Positions 7,427-15,807 of a stretch of 52,201 nt of DNA are shown piece by piece (the first letter of the stretch is position 1; every line of letters begins with the position of its first letter). The notes beneath the pieces were generated by a model. The model was not told the DNA's origin. It worked only from the letters and a program-made list of their open reading frames with translations, and did no database searches. The stretch is from Actinomadura sp. 6K520. GTDB lineage: Bacteria; Actinomycetota; Actinomycetes; Streptosporangiales; Streptosporangiaceae. Made by a program: the position numbers and the translations under genes. Location of the stretch: the NCBI RefSeq assembly GCF_004349245.1, contig NZ_SMLC01000039.1, positions 1-52,201 on the forward strand, written 5' to 3'.

Positions 7427-7484
7427 CCAAAGTCACTGATGTCCGATTCATGCTCGCCGCGCCGCACATGAACCGCCACTTTGG
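7427..7484. promoter_or_regulatory. Two-tier inverted repeat upstream of the Asp23 operon
   Basis: Outer arms CCAAAGT (7427-7433) and ACTTTGG (7478-7484) surround inner arms TTCATG (7447-7452) and CATGAA (7467-7472). All are exact complements. The left arm overlaps the ribosome binding region of the Asp23 gene. Operator or leader hairpin are both possible; chance occurrence cannot be excluded. Confidence 0.35.
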
Positions 7485-7507
7485 AGAAAGAGCAGGCCAA
7501 CGTCGAT

Positions 7508-7696
7508 TTACTCGGCGGGTGCGGAGCGGGTGCCGCCGCCGCGGGATGTGGGCCGGGCCTCGCCGGCCGACTTCGTCGCGTGGAACATCGCGCGCATCTT
7601 GCGTGCCGCGTCCCCGGGCTTCTTCGGGCCCTCGCCCGTACCGCCCTCCCGCCCGGTGTTCCCGGCCGCCCTGTCCTTGCCCTGCTTGTCGTTCAC
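7508..7696 (-). CDS. Small hydrophilic protein of unknown function
   Basis: A 62-residue, strongly charged and Gly-rich protein without membrane helices or a recognised domain (MNDKQGKDRA... to ...GGTRSAPAE). GTG 7696 follows a GGGGGAG site by about eight bases. Third positions are G/C-rich. It lies between the Asp23 operon and the response regulator, both on the same strand. Predicted to be largely disordered; function unknown. Confidence 0.6.
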   Translation of the reverse strand: MNDKQGKDRAAGNTGREGGTGEGPKKPGDAARKMRAMFHATKSAGEARPTSRGGGTRSAPAE

Positions 7697-7744
7697 GACA
7701 ACACTCCCCCGATGTCGATCACACTCGTCACATGAGTACCCCGT

Positions 7745-8416
7745 CTACCCGGGGTAGAAGCGCACTTCCGGGCGCCCGACCTGACCGTAGTGCGGGCGGC
7801 GGTGCGCGAGGCCGTTCTCCGCGAGGTATTCGAGGTAGCGGCGGGCCGTGACGCGGGAGACGCCGGTGAGGTCGGCCGCCGCGGCGGCCGACAGCCCGTC
7901 GGCGGCGCCGGCCAGCACCTCGGTGACGGCCTGGAGCGTCTCGTCGCTCATGCCCTTGGGCAGCGTGCGGTGGCCGGGGGTGCGGAGCGTGGCGAGCATG
8001 CCGTCCACGTCGGCCTGGCCGCTGACCTCCCCGGCGCCGACCGCCTGCTCCCGGAACCGCGCGTAGCGTTCGAGCTTGTCGCGCAGGGACGCGAACGTGA
8101 ACGGCTTGAGCAGGTACTGGACGACGCCGACCGCCACCGCGGACCGGATCACGGCCAGGTCCCGGGCGGAGGTGACGGCGATGACGTCCACGTCGCTGCC
8201 CGCGGCGCGGAGCGCACGGCACACCGTGAGGCCGTGGGTGTCGGGGAGGTAGAAGTCCAGCAGGACGACGTCCACGGCGGAGCGCTCGCAGAACCGCAGC
8301 GCGTCCGCCCCGGAGTGGACGACGCCGGCGACGGTGAAGCCGGCGACGCGCTCGACGTAGGAGCGGTGCGCCTCGGCGGCGACGGGGTCGTCCTCGACCA
8401 CGAGCACCCTGATCAT
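7745..8416 (-). CDS. Response regulator, CitB/DcuR type
   Basis: A 223-residue regulator. The receiver domain (1-120) has the acidic pocket ED8-10, phosphoacceptor Asp54 (VVLLDFYLPD), Thr82 and Lys104 (LLKPF). The C-terminus (about 150-223) is a helix-turn-helix of the type found in CitB/DcuR regulators, with LTGVSRVTARRYLEYLAENGL as the recognition part. It overlaps the kinase gene by 4 bp (ATGA), so the pair is co-translated. These systems activate uptake or metabolism of citrate or C4-dicarboxylates. No such transporter is in the window, so the target lies elsewhere. A TACCCCG/CGGGGTA hairpin (7737-7756) overlaps the stop codon. Confidence 0.92.
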   Translation of the reverse strand: MIRVLVVEDDPVAAEAHRSYVERVAGFTVAGVVHSGADALRFCERSAVDVVLLDFYLPDTHGLTVCRALRAAGSDVDVIAVTSARDLAVIRSAVAVGVVQYLLKPFTFASLRDKLERYARFREQAVGAGEVSGQADVDGMLATLRTPGHRTLPKGMSDETLQAVTEVLAGAADGLSAAAAADLTGVSRVTARRYLEYLAENGLAHRRPHYGQVGRPEVRFYPG

Positions 8417-10011
8417 GACGCGTCCAGGGGCAGCCGGACGGTGAACACGGCGCCCTCGTCGTGGCTCACCCGGACGTCGCCGCCGTGGCGGCGGACGGCC
8501 TGCCCGACCAGCGCGAGGCCGATGCCGTGGCCGACGGGCCCGCCGGACGTCTTGGTCGTCCAGCCGCGCCGGAACATCTCGGGCACCGCGGCCGGGTCCA
8601 CGCCCGGCCCGCTGTCGGACACCTCCAGCACGAGGGCGCCGCCCTCCTTCCGCGCGCTGACGACCACGCGGGGCGGGCGGACGTCCGCGCCCGCGAGCGC
8701 GGCGTCCACCGCGTTGTCGATGAGGTTGCCGAGGATGGTGACGAGGTCGCGGGGCTCGGGCACGCCCTCGATGGCGGTGTCCTCGGTGACGGCGAGCTCG
8801 ACGCCGCGCTCCCCCGCCTCCGCGGACTTGCCGAGCAGCAGGGCGGCCAGCACCGGTTCCGACACCGACCCGACGACCCGGTCGGTGAGCCGCTGCGCGG
8901 TCCGCAGCTCGGCGGTGGCGAACTCGACGGCCTGGTCGGGACGGCCCAGCTCCACCAGCGACACCACGGTGTGCAGCCGGTTCGCCGCCTCGTGCGCCTG
9001 CGAGCGCAGCGACTCGGCGAACCCGCGCACGGTGTCCAGCTCGCCGGTCAGCACCTGCAGCTCGGTGTGGTCCCGCAACGTGACGACGTTGCCCATCGCG
9101 GTGTCCCGCGACCGGACGGGCTGGGTGTTCACGACGAGCACCCGGGTGTCGGCGACGTGGACCTCGTCCGACCGCGGCTCCGCCGAGACGCAGGTGGTGG
9201 CCAGCTCGTCCGACAGCCCCAGCTCCGTGACGTGCCGCCCCCGCGGATCCGGGTCCAGGTCGAGCAGGTCGCGCGCGGCGTCGTTGCACAGGACGACGCG
9301 GCCCGAGTGGTCGAGGAGCAGCAGGCCCTCCCGGACGGTGTGCAGGATCGCCTCGTAGTACTCGAACATCTCGCGCAGCTCGCCGGGCGCGACGCCGCGG
9401 GTCTGGCGGCGCAGCCGGGCGGCGACCAGGTAGCTGCCGCCCACGCCGACGGCCAGCACCGCGGCGGCGACGACGGCCAGGGCGATGAGCCGCTGCCGCA
9501 GCTCGGCGGTGATGACGCGGATCGTGATGCCGACCGCGACCAGGGCCACGATGCGTCCGCCGTCGAAGACCGGGGCGACGGTGCGGACGGACGGGCCGAG
9601 CGTCCCCGTGTAGGTCTCGGTGAACGTCAGCCCCGCGAGGGCGGGCCCGGTGTTGCCGACGAACCGTCCGCCGATCCGGGCCGGGTTCGGGTGGGTGTAC
9701 CGGATCCCGGCCGGGCTCATGATCGTGATGAAGTCGACGCCGGTGTCGCGGCGGACGCGTTCGGCGTACGGCTGCAGGAGCCGGCTGGGATCGGAGGTCG
9801 CGACCGCGACGCGGACGTTGTCGGCGTCGGCGATGCTCTTCGCGACCGCCGTCACCGTCTGCGCCGCGGCGTCGTCGGCGGACCGCCCGGCGTCCAGGTA
9901 GGCGATGCTCGCGCCCGCCGCCACCAGCAGCCCGACGATCGCCGCCTGCAGCACCAGCAGCTGCCGCGCCACACTCCAGCGGCCGGGGATCGTCCATGCG
10001 GGACGCCGCAC
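8413..10011 (-). CDS. Sensor histidine kinase, CitA/DcuS type
   Basis: A 532-residue membrane kinase. A first transmembrane helix (about 17-38) and a second (about 173-197) bracket an extracytoplasmic Cache-type sensor with the family motif FITIMSPAGIRYTHPNP...IGG, which in CitA/DcuS binds carboxylates. A PAS domain follows (about 212-318), then the phosphoacceptor His340 (RSQAHEAANRLH) and an HATPase domain with N-box NLIDNAVDA (429-435), G1 DSGPG (466-470) and G2 GHGIGLAL. I chose GTG 10011, which has GAAAGGTG upstream; the reading frame extends further with GTG 10035 as an alternative. It acts with the downstream response regulator. Confidence 0.92.
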   Translation of the reverse strand: MRRPAWTIPGRWSVARQLLVLQAAIVGLLVAAGASIAYLDAGRSADDAAAQTVTAVAKSIADADNVRVAVATSDPSRLLQPYAERVRRDTGVDFITIMSPAGIRYTHPNPARIGGRFVGNTGPALAGLTFTETYTGTLGPSVRTVAPVFDGGRIVALVAVGITIRVITAELRQRLIALAVVAAAVLAVGVGGSYLVAARLRRQTRGVAPGELREMFEYYEAILHTVREGLLLLDHSGRVVLCNDAARDLLDLDPDPRGRHVTELGLSDELATTCVSAEPRSDEVHVADTRVLVVNTQPVRSRDTAMGNVVTLRDHTELQVLTGELDTVRGFAESLRSQAHEAANRLHTVVSLVELGRPDQAVEFATAELRTAQRLTDRVVGSVSEPVLAALLLGKSAEAGERGVELAVTEDTAIEGVPEPRDLVTILGNLIDNAVDAALAGADVRPPRVVVSARKEGGALVLEVSDSGPGVDPAAVPEMFRRGWTTKTSGGPVGHGIGLALVGQAVRRHGGDVRVSHDEGAVFTVRLPLDAS

Positions 10012-10204
10012 GCGCGCACCTTTCGTCTCGGCCACACCGTGAACGAAATGTACACAAGGGTGACCGCCGGCTCCGGAACGCGCATAGTCCGGTACGGAAC
10101 CGAGTCCCTCGCCGAGCAAAGCGTCGACCTGCGCGGCCCCTCCCCCCACGCAGGCGCCCACCGTGTGCATGTGCCCGCTCCGCCGGCACATGGGCGTCTG
10201 TCCC

Positions 10205-10445
10205 AGGGCGCGGGCGCCCGTCCGGAATCAGGAGACTGTGCGGGCCTGATCCGGACGGGCGCCGCCCCTACCTATTGCATTGCCCTTGGCGGTCAGGCGC
10301 TGGAGCGCCCTCCCTTCGGCGGGCAATGCGCGCGATCGCTGCATCGCTCCGGCTCGCCCAGGGGCTCGCTGCGCGATCAGGTTTCTCGCTTCGCTCGAAA
10401 CCTGCCTTCGGACGCGATCGCAATGGTTCGGGTCGTTGCGGGGTT
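10205..10445. repeat. Hairpin-dense intergenic segment
   Basis: The 458-bp space between the kinase and the second AmaP-like gene holds no convincing ORF. It does hold several inverted repeats. A long stem with one bulged A occupies 10214-10232 and 10245-10262 (arm GCGCCCGTCCGG-AATCAGG). GCATTGCCC near 10275 pairs with GGGCAATGC near 10320. CAGGTTTC/GAAACCTG near 10379-10405 forms another stem. GCGATCGC occurs twice (near 10336 and 10420). It may be a terminator cluster, a structured RNA or a degenerate small mobile repeat. Confidence 0.5.
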
Positions 10446-10469
10446 GCGGTGACGGCTGAGGTGGTCGGG

Positions 10470-11030
10470 TCAGGCGGGTTCCGGTTGGGCGCGGTGGCGG
10501 CGGGGCGGGCGCGGGAGGTCCGGGTGGAAGCGGATCACCACCGGCAGGTCGGGCATGCCGACGGCGTCGCGGTAGCGCTCCACCGGGCCCGCGCCCAGTT
10601 CGCCGTAGACCTCGCTGATCAGTGTGTCGCCCGCGCAGGCGAGCCGCACCAGCAGGCGGGGCCGGTCGGCCGTGCCCGTGAGGCGGACGCGGGAGTCCCG
10701 GACGCCGGGCATGGCGCGCGCGTCCCGGTTCAGGTCGTCCGCGGCCGCACGGGCGCGGATGCGGGTCTCCGGGTCGACGTCCGGCCACCACCGGTGCACG
10801 ACGCGGCGGACCTGGACGACCAGCCACAGCTGCCCGGCGAGCGCCAGAATCTCCGCGGCGCCCGCGGCGACCGGCAGGAACCAGCCGTGGCCGCCGGTGA
10901 ACCGGGCGAGCGCGGGGTCGAGCGGCGGGCGGTCCACGACGGCGCCGCCGAAGGCGCCGAGGCCCGCGGCCAGCGCCGCGGCGCCGCAGGCGAACAGGAC
11001 GGCCCCGGTGGCCGCGATCGCGACGCGCAT
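10470..11030 (-). CDS. AmaP-like membrane protein (second copy)
   Basis: A 186-residue paralogue of the protein at 4826-5407. It shares the N-terminal helix with GAVLFACGAAALAAGLGAFGG, the second helix near 50-70, and the C-terminal domain with ARAMPGVRDSRVRLTGTADRPRLLVRLAC. It begins one base after the stop of the DUF6286-like gene at 11032, in the same gene order as the main operon. No Asp23 gene accompanies this pair. The role is presumably to anchor Asp23-type proteins made elsewhere, or a diverged function. Confidence 0.7.
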   Translation of the reverse strand: MRVAIAATGAVLFACGAAALAAGLGAFGGAVVDRPPLDPALARFTGGHGWFLPVAAGAAEILALAGQLWLVVQVRRVVHRWWPDVDPETRIRARAAADDLNRDARAMPGVRDSRVRLTGTADRPRLLVRLACAGDTLISEVYGELGAGPVERYRDAVGMPDLPVVIRFHPDLPRPPRRHRAQPEPA

Positions 11031-11031
11031 G

Positions 11032-11640
11032 TCAGTCCCTCCGCCAGCCGAGCCGGACGTCGATCCGCGGCCGGTTCATCGGCTCGATGCGGTCCAGCCG
11101 GGCGTCGATCGCCAGCCGGACGAGGTCCGCGAGGTTCGCCGGGTTGCGGTAGCCGGTGGTGACGCGGACGACGAGGACGCCGCGGAACGGCCCCGGCCCG
11201 CGCACGCGGGCGCGTTCGATGCCGGGGACGCCGAGCGCCGCGTCCGCGAGCGTCCGGCGCAGGGCGGTGCGTCCGACGGCGCCCGCCTGCCGCGGGTCGG
11301 ACCCCGCCAGCGGGACGCCGCGGAGCCGGCCCGGCAGCGCCGCCAGCAGGAACGCGGCACCGGCGAGGGTGATCGCGCCCGTGACCGCCAGGAGGTCGTG
11401 CCAGCTGTGCCGCCGGAGCGCGTCCGCCACCGCGGCCACGCCCGGCACGGGGTGGACGGCGGAACCGAGCGCGGCGGCCAGCAGTTCGATGGCGGCGACC
11501 CCGCCGGCCGTGGTCACCAGCAGCGCGGCGGCGAAGCCCGCGAACGCGCGGCGCGGCCGGAACTCGCGGACGGCGAGCCGCCGCGCCCGCCGCCTGTTGT
11601 GCTCCTCCTCGATCAGGTCCCTGACCAGCGCCTCGGCCAT
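11032..11640 (-). CDS. DUF6286-like membrane protein (second copy)
   Basis: A 202-residue paralogue of 5404-6012. It has two membrane helices (about 36-58 and 85-105), a linker, then a cytoplasmic domain with LADAALGVPGIERARVRGPG and strands VLVVRVTTGY and RIDVRLGW. The start is uncertain: ATG 11640 is chosen, with GTG 11646 in frame two codons upstream. It forms a two-gene unit with 10470-11030. The pair repeats the order of the main Asp23 operon about 5 kb away, which suggests duplication of only the anchor half. Confidence 0.7.
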   Translation of the reverse strand: MAEALVRDLIEEEHNRRRARRLAVREFRPRRAFAGFAAALLVTTAGGVAAIELLAAALGSAVHPVPGVAAVADALRRHSWHDLLAVTGAITLAGAAFLLAALPGRLRGVPLAGSDPRQAGAVGRTALRRTLADAALGVPGIERARVRGPGPFRGVLVVRVTTGYRNPANLADLVRLAIDARLDRIEPMNRPRIDVRLGWRRD

Positions 11641-11759
11641 AGCCACCCCCGTGAGCCATCGGCACGTCCGACATCATCACTCATGGTGCGGCAATGTCAC
11701 GCGGAGTGAAACACGCCATGCCGACATCTCGCGCGTTCGCCGGGTGGCGCGGCCGCGGG

Positions 11760-12617
11760 TCAGCGGAAGACGACCGTGCGGTCCCCGTTGAGGAGGATGC
11801 GGTGCTCGCAGTGCCAGCGGACCGCGCGGGCGAGGGCGAGGCACTCGACGTCGCGGCCGACCGCCACCAGTTCCTCGGGGCTGTGGCCGTGGTCGACGCG
11901 GGCGACCTCCTGCTCGATGATCGGCCCCTCGTCCAGGTCGGCGGTGACGTAGTGCGCGGTGGCGCCGATCAGCTTCACGCCGCGCGCGTGCGCCTGGTGG
12001 TAGGGGCGGGCGCCCTTGAAGCTCGGCAGGAACGAGTGGTGGATGTTGATGATCGCGCCGGGCAGCTTGGCGCAGAAGTCGTCGGAGAGGATCTGCATGT
12101 ACCGGGCGAGGACGACCAGGTCGGCGCCGTAGTGGTCGACCAGCGTCAGGATCTCGGCCTCCTGCGCGGCCTTGCCGCCCGGCCCGACCGGCAGGTGGTG
12201 GTAGTCGATCCCGTACGACTGGGTGAGGGGGCGCAGGTCGGGGTGGTTGGACGCGACCGCGACGATGTCGATGTCGAGCAGCCCGGAGCGCGTCCGGTAC
12301 AGCAGGTCGTTGAGGCAGTGCCCGCCCTTCGACACCATGATCAGCACGCGCGGCCGCTCGGCGAGCGCGTGCAGCCGCCACTGCAGGCCCAGCTCCGGCG
12401 CCAGGGACGCGAACGCGCCGCGCAGCTCGTCCGGGTCGGTGTCGTCCAGGGCCGCGAACTGCACCCGCATGAAGAAGGTGCCGGAGTCGCCGTCGCCGAA
12501 CTGCTGGCTCTCCAGGATGTTGCAGCCGCGCTCGGCCAGCAGCCCCGAGACGGCGGCGACGATGCCGGGCCGGTCGGGGCATGACAGGGTCAGCACATAT
12601 TCGCTCAACGGTCTCAC
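11760..12617 (-). CDS. purU: Formyltetrahydrofolate deformylase
   Basis: A 285-residue enzyme hydrolysing 10-formyl-THF to formate and THF, balancing one-carbon pools and supplying formate to purine synthesis. An N-terminal ACT domain (about 5-80, YVLTLSCPDRPGIVAAVSGLL) is followed by a formyltransferase-fold domain. Asn191 and His193 in INIHHSFLPSFKG and Asp229 in TADLDEGPIIEQ are the catalytic triad of the family. The start is GTG 12617, as the ACT domain begins immediately after it; no strong ribosome binding site is seen. Full family length. It stands alone. Confidence 0.95.
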   Translation of the reverse strand: MRPLSEYVLTLSCPDRPGIVAAVSGLLAERGCNILESQQFGDGDSGTFFMRVQFAALDDTDPDELRGAFASLAPELGLQWRLHALAERPRVLIMVSKGGHCLNDLLYRTRSGLLDIDIVAVASNHPDLRPLTQSYGIDYHHLPVGPGGKAAQEAEILTLVDHYGADLVVLARYMQILSDDFCAKLPGAIINIHHSFLPSFKGARPYHQAHARGVKLIGATAHYVTADLDEGPIIEQEVARVDHGHSPEELVAVGRDVECLALARAVRWHCEHRILLNGDRTVVFR

Positions 12618-12782
12618 TCTTGTCGCGACGGGGCAGCTCAGGACGGGTCTCTTCGAGCTTACGCGGCGTCCGCCGCTCCCGCCGCCTTACCGGCCGGGAC
12701 GGCGAGGCGTCACCGGGACCGTGCACCCACCGCCCTACTGATGAGTAGTTTAAGGGCTCGCTTTGAGGTTAGTTTTGCCTCC

Positions 12783-13709
12783 ATGCGGCGAATCGGGTTC
12801 GTGGTACTGGCGGTGGCCCTCGCTCTCGCGGGCTGCACGGCGGAGACCGGCGACGGCGGCGAGGGCGGACGGCCCGCGAAGGTGGACGGCATCCCCACCG
12901 CGCAGGGCACGCACAAGCAGAAGCTGGACGTGGGGACGGTCGGGCACCGCGAGTTCCTGCTGCACGTCCCGGCGAAGGTGGCCGACGGCGAGTGGCGGGA
13001 CGGCAAGCCCGCCGACCCGCCCGCGCTGGTCGTCGCCCTGCACGGCGGGCTCGCCACGATGGAGAAGATGGCGGAGCTGTCCGGCTTCAACCGGCAGTCG
13101 GACGAGAGCGGCTTCCTCGTCGCCTACCCCAACGGCTTCATGACGACGTGGAACGCCGGCGACTGCTGCGGCGCGGCGAAGCTCGGCGACGTGGACGACG
13201 TCGGCTTCCTCACCAAGCTGATCGACAAGCTCACCGGCGCGGGGCTGGCCGACCCGAGTCGGGTCTACGTCACGGGCTTCTCCAACGGGGCCGGGATGGC
13301 GTACCGGATGGCCTGCGAGAAGCCCGGCAAGGTCGCGGCGATCGGGGTCGTGGAGGGCGCGCTGGTGACCGACTGCGACCCCGGCGAGCCCGTCTCGGCG
13401 ATGATCTTCCACGGGACGGCGGACGGGAGCGTCCCGTACAACGGCGGCGGGAACCGCGACTTCAACGACCGGCGGCCGTTCCCGCCCGTGTCGAAGGCGG
13501 TCGAGTTCTGGCGCCGGGCCGGCGGGCTGCCCGAGCCGGAGAAGCGCGTCAAGGCGCTGACCGGGAACACCGAGTGCCAGAGCACCGGGAAGGGCGAGCG
13601 CGGCGTCGCGGTGACCTTCTGCAAGATCAACGGCGGCGGGCACGAATGGCCGGACCGGGCGGGGGCCATGCTGTGGGACTTCTTCGCCGCCCACCCGCGT
13701 CCGGAATGA
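12783..13709 (+). CDS. Lipoprotein esterase, LpqC / PHB-depolymerase-like (CE1)
   Basis: A 308-residue exported lipoprotein. The signal peptide ends in the lipobox LALAGC with Cys18 as lipidation site. The alpha/beta hydrolase domain has the oxyanion LHGG (87-90), nucleophile Ser167 in GFSNG, Asp214 in HGTADGSVPY, and His287 in GGGHEWP. This matches LpqC and feruloyl/polyhydroxybutyrate esterase relatives. It would act outside the membrane on an ester substrate that cannot be specified. ATG 12783 gives a clean signal peptide; the upstream in-frame ATG would add residues before it. It is divergent from purU. Confidence 0.88.
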   Translation: MRRIGFVVLAVALALAGCTAETGDGGEGGRPAKVDGIPTAQGTHKQKLDVGTVGHREFLLHVPAKVADGEWRDGKPADPPALVVALHGGLATMEKMAELSGFNRQSDESGFLVAYPNGFMTTWNAGDCCGAAKLGDVDDVGFLTKLIDKLTGAGLADPSRVYVTGFSNGAGMAYRMACEKPGKVAAIGVVEGALVTDCDPGEPVSAMIFHGTADGSVPYNGGGNRDFNDRRPFPPVSKAVEFWRRAGGLPEPEKRVKALTGNTECQSTGKGERGVAVTFCKINGGGHEWPDRAGAMLWDFFAAHPRPE

Positions 13710-13752
13710 GTGGTACGTGAGAGGTTTTCACATTCGTGGATAGTGTGGCAGT

Positions 13753-14946
13753 GTGACCACCATGAACCTCCGGGACCGCTACGACGCCGCGACGGCCGGG
13801 ATCGAGGCGCCGTTCGCCGTCGTCGACCTGGCGGCCTTCCGCGCGAACGCCGCCGGCCTCGTCCGCCGCGCCGCCGGCAAGCCGATCCGGGTGGCGAGCA
13901 AGTCGGTGCGCTGCCGGCCGCTGCTGGAGGACGTCCTCGCCATGGACGGCTTCGCCGGGGTCATGGCGTTCACGCTCCCCGAAGCCCGCTGGCTGGCCGC
14001 GGAGGGCGTCAGCGACGACATCCTCGTCGCCTACCCCACCACCGACCGGACCGCCATCGCCGCGCTCGCCGCCGACCCCGCCGCCGCCCGAACCGTCACG
14101 CTCATGGTCGACTCCCCCGAGCACCTCGACCTGATCGAGTCGGCCGCGGGCGACCGCGACATCCGGGTCTGCATCGACATCGACGCCTCCTACCGCCCGC
14201 TGGCCGGACGGGTCCGGATCGGCGCACTGCGCTCCCCGCTGCGCACCCCCGCCCAGGCCCGCGCGTTCGCCGAGCAGATCCTCAAGCGGCCCTCGCTGCA
14301 CCTCGTCGGGCTCATGGCGTACGAGTCGCAGATCGCCGGGGTCGGGGACGTCCCGCCCGGACGCCCCGCCCGCGGCCGCGTCATCCGCACCATGCAGCAG
14401 CGGTCCCGCCTCGAACTGGCCCGCCGCCGCGCCGCGATCGTCCGCACCATCACGGAACTGACCGACCTGGAGTTCGTCAACGGCGGCGGCACCGGCAGCG
14501 TCGAGAAGACCGCCGCCGAACGCGCCGTCACCGAGGTCGCGGCGGGCTCCGGCCTCTACCAGCCGCACCTGTTCGACCAGTACTCCAACTTCAGCGGACG
14601 GCCCGCCGCGCTCTTCGCCCTCCCGGTCGTGCGCCGCCCCGCACCCGGCGTCGCGACCTGCCTCGGCGGCGGCTACCTCGCCTCCGGCCCCGGCGACACC
14701 ATCCGCCTTCCCCAGCCCTACCTGCCGACCGGCCTCGGCTACGCCCCCAACGAGGGCGCCGGCGAGGTGCAGACCCCCCTGCTCGGCCGCTCCGCCGACC
14801 TCCTCGCCATCGGCGACCGCGTCTGGTTCCGGCACACCAAGGCGGGCGAACTCTGCGAGCGATTCGACGCCCTCCACCTGATCGAAGACGACCGAGTCGT
14901 GGCCACCGTCCCGACGTACCGGGGCGAAGGCCGCACCTTCCTGTGA
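13753..14946 (+). CDS. PLP enzyme of the alanine racemase-fold, D-threonine aldolase-like
   Basis: A 397-residue protein of the fold type III PLP family. The Schiff-base lysine is probably Lys50 in RVASKSVR. The domain continues as a barrel (VCIDIDASYRPL, LVGLMAYESQIAG, EFVNGGGTGSVEKT) and ends in a beta domain with LGGGYLASGPGDTI and the late RVWFRHTKAGELCERF containing the metal-site His and Cys typical of D-threonine aldolases. The family cleaves or dehydrates D-amino acids. GTG 13753 lies six bases after a TAGTGT -10 box and has no ribosome binding site, so the mRNA is probably leaderless. The exact substrate is unknown. Confidence 0.85.
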   Translation: MTTMNLRDRYDAATAGIEAPFAVVDLAAFRANAAGLVRRAAGKPIRVASKSVRCRPLLEDVLAMDGFAGVMAFTLPEARWLAAEGVSDDILVAYPTTDRTAIAALAADPAAARTVTLMVDSPEHLDLIESAAGDRDIRVCIDIDASYRPLAGRVRIGALRSPLRTPAQARAFAEQILKRPSLHLVGLMAYESQIAGVGDVPPGRPARGRVIRTMQQRSRLELARRRAAIVRTITELTDLEFVNGGGTGSVEKTAAERAVTEVAAGSGLYQPHLFDQYSNFSGRPAALFALPVVRRPAPGVATCLGGGYLASGPGDTIRLPQPYLPTGLGYAPNEGAGEVQTPLLGRSADLLAIGDRVWFRHTKAGELCERFDALHLIEDDRVVATVPTYRGEGRTFL

Positions 14947-15132
14947 AGGGGGGCGACCCCCTTCGACCCCCGTTGCGCTCGGCGAACCGTGCGGCCTCCG
15001 GGCGCGGAACGCCCTCCGGCCGTACGACCCGTGGGGCGATCATGCAGGTGGGCGTGCCCCTGGAAACCTCCACGGATTCGTTCTGGCGGCACAAGGAGCG
15101 AACCCGCAGTGCGGGCGGCGTAGGTTGGGGGG

Positions 15133-15807
15133 ATGAGCGATGCTCCCTTGATCAGTGTTCGTGGTGAGGCCGTGCTGGAGGTCGAGCCGGAGATCGCGCG
15201 GCTGGTGGTGCACGTCCAGTCGCAGGAGTCCGACCGGCGGGACGCACTCGACCGGCTGACCGAGCGCAACCGGCGATGCCTTGAGCTGGTCAGGTCGTAC
15301 GGGGAGGCCGTGGAGAAGCTGGAGACGGGCGGGCTGTCGATCGTGCCGCTGCTGAAGTACCGGCGGCGGGAGGGCGACGTCCGCGCCTACCGGGGGACCG
15401 TGCAGCTCAAGATCGTGGTCGCGGACTTCGGGGTGCTCGGGGAGCTGGTCACCCGGCTCGGCGACATGGAGCGCACCTACGTGGACGGGCCCGAGTGGGC
15501 GCTGCGGCCGGACAGCGAGGTTTACGGGCGGGCCGCGCGGCAGGCCGCCCACGAGGCCGTCGAGCGGGCCCGCCGCTACGCCGAGGCGCTCGGGTCCCGG
15601 CTCACCGGGCTCGTCGAACTGTCGGACGAGGGGCTCGGCAGGCCCCAGGACGCGGGCGGCCCCGTCACGCTGGCCGCCGCGTACGGGGCCGCCGCCGGGA
15701 CGGCGGAGGAGCCCGAGCCGATCGACCTGGAGCCCGCGAAGCAGGTCGTCCGGGCCGCGGTCGAGGCCCGGTTCACCGGGTCGCCGCCCGATTTGGAGCC
15801 TCGGTGA
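15133..15807 (+). CDS. SIMPL-domain (DUF541) protein
   Basis: A 224-residue protein matching the SIMPL family: PLISVRGEAVLEVEPEIARLVVHVQSQ at the N-terminus, a central GDVRAYRGTVQLKIVVAD strand region, and the helix RAARQAAHEAVERARRYAEALG. No signal peptide is seen, unlike many periplasmic members, so it is probably cytoplasmic. ATG 15133 lies six bases after a TAGGTT -10 box; the GGGGGG between them may serve as promoter spacer or weak ribosome binding site. It overlaps the GH4 gene by 4 bp, implying co-expression. The biochemical role of SIMPL proteins is unclear. Confidence 0.88.
   Translation: MSDAPLISVRGEAVLEVEPEIARLVVHVQSQESDRRDALDRLTERNRRCLELVRSYGEAVEKLETGGLSIVPLLKYRRREGDVRAYRGTVQLKIVVADFGVLGELVTRLGDMERTYVDGPEWALRPDSEVYGRAARQAAHEAVERARRYAEALGSRLTGLVELSDEGLGRPQDAGGPVTLAAAYGAAAGTAEEPEPIDLEPAKQVVRAAVEARFTGSPPDLEPR

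Noticed and set aside
7737..7756. TACCCCG/CGGGGTA hairpin at the response regulator stop as a terminator
   Set aside because: Short 7-bp stem overlapping the stop codon and no following T-rich run; not listed as a separate terminator.
8461..10452. 663-codon plus-strand ORF opposite the sensor kinase
   Set aside because: Shadow frame; the minus strand has full kinase motifs and coupled overlap with the response regulator.
12764..12782. Iron-box-like sequence TGAGGTTAGTTTTGCCTCC at the lipoprotein esterase start
   Set aside because: The left half resembles the DmdR/IdeR box but the right half matches poorly (about 12 of 19 positions), and the gene has no iron link.
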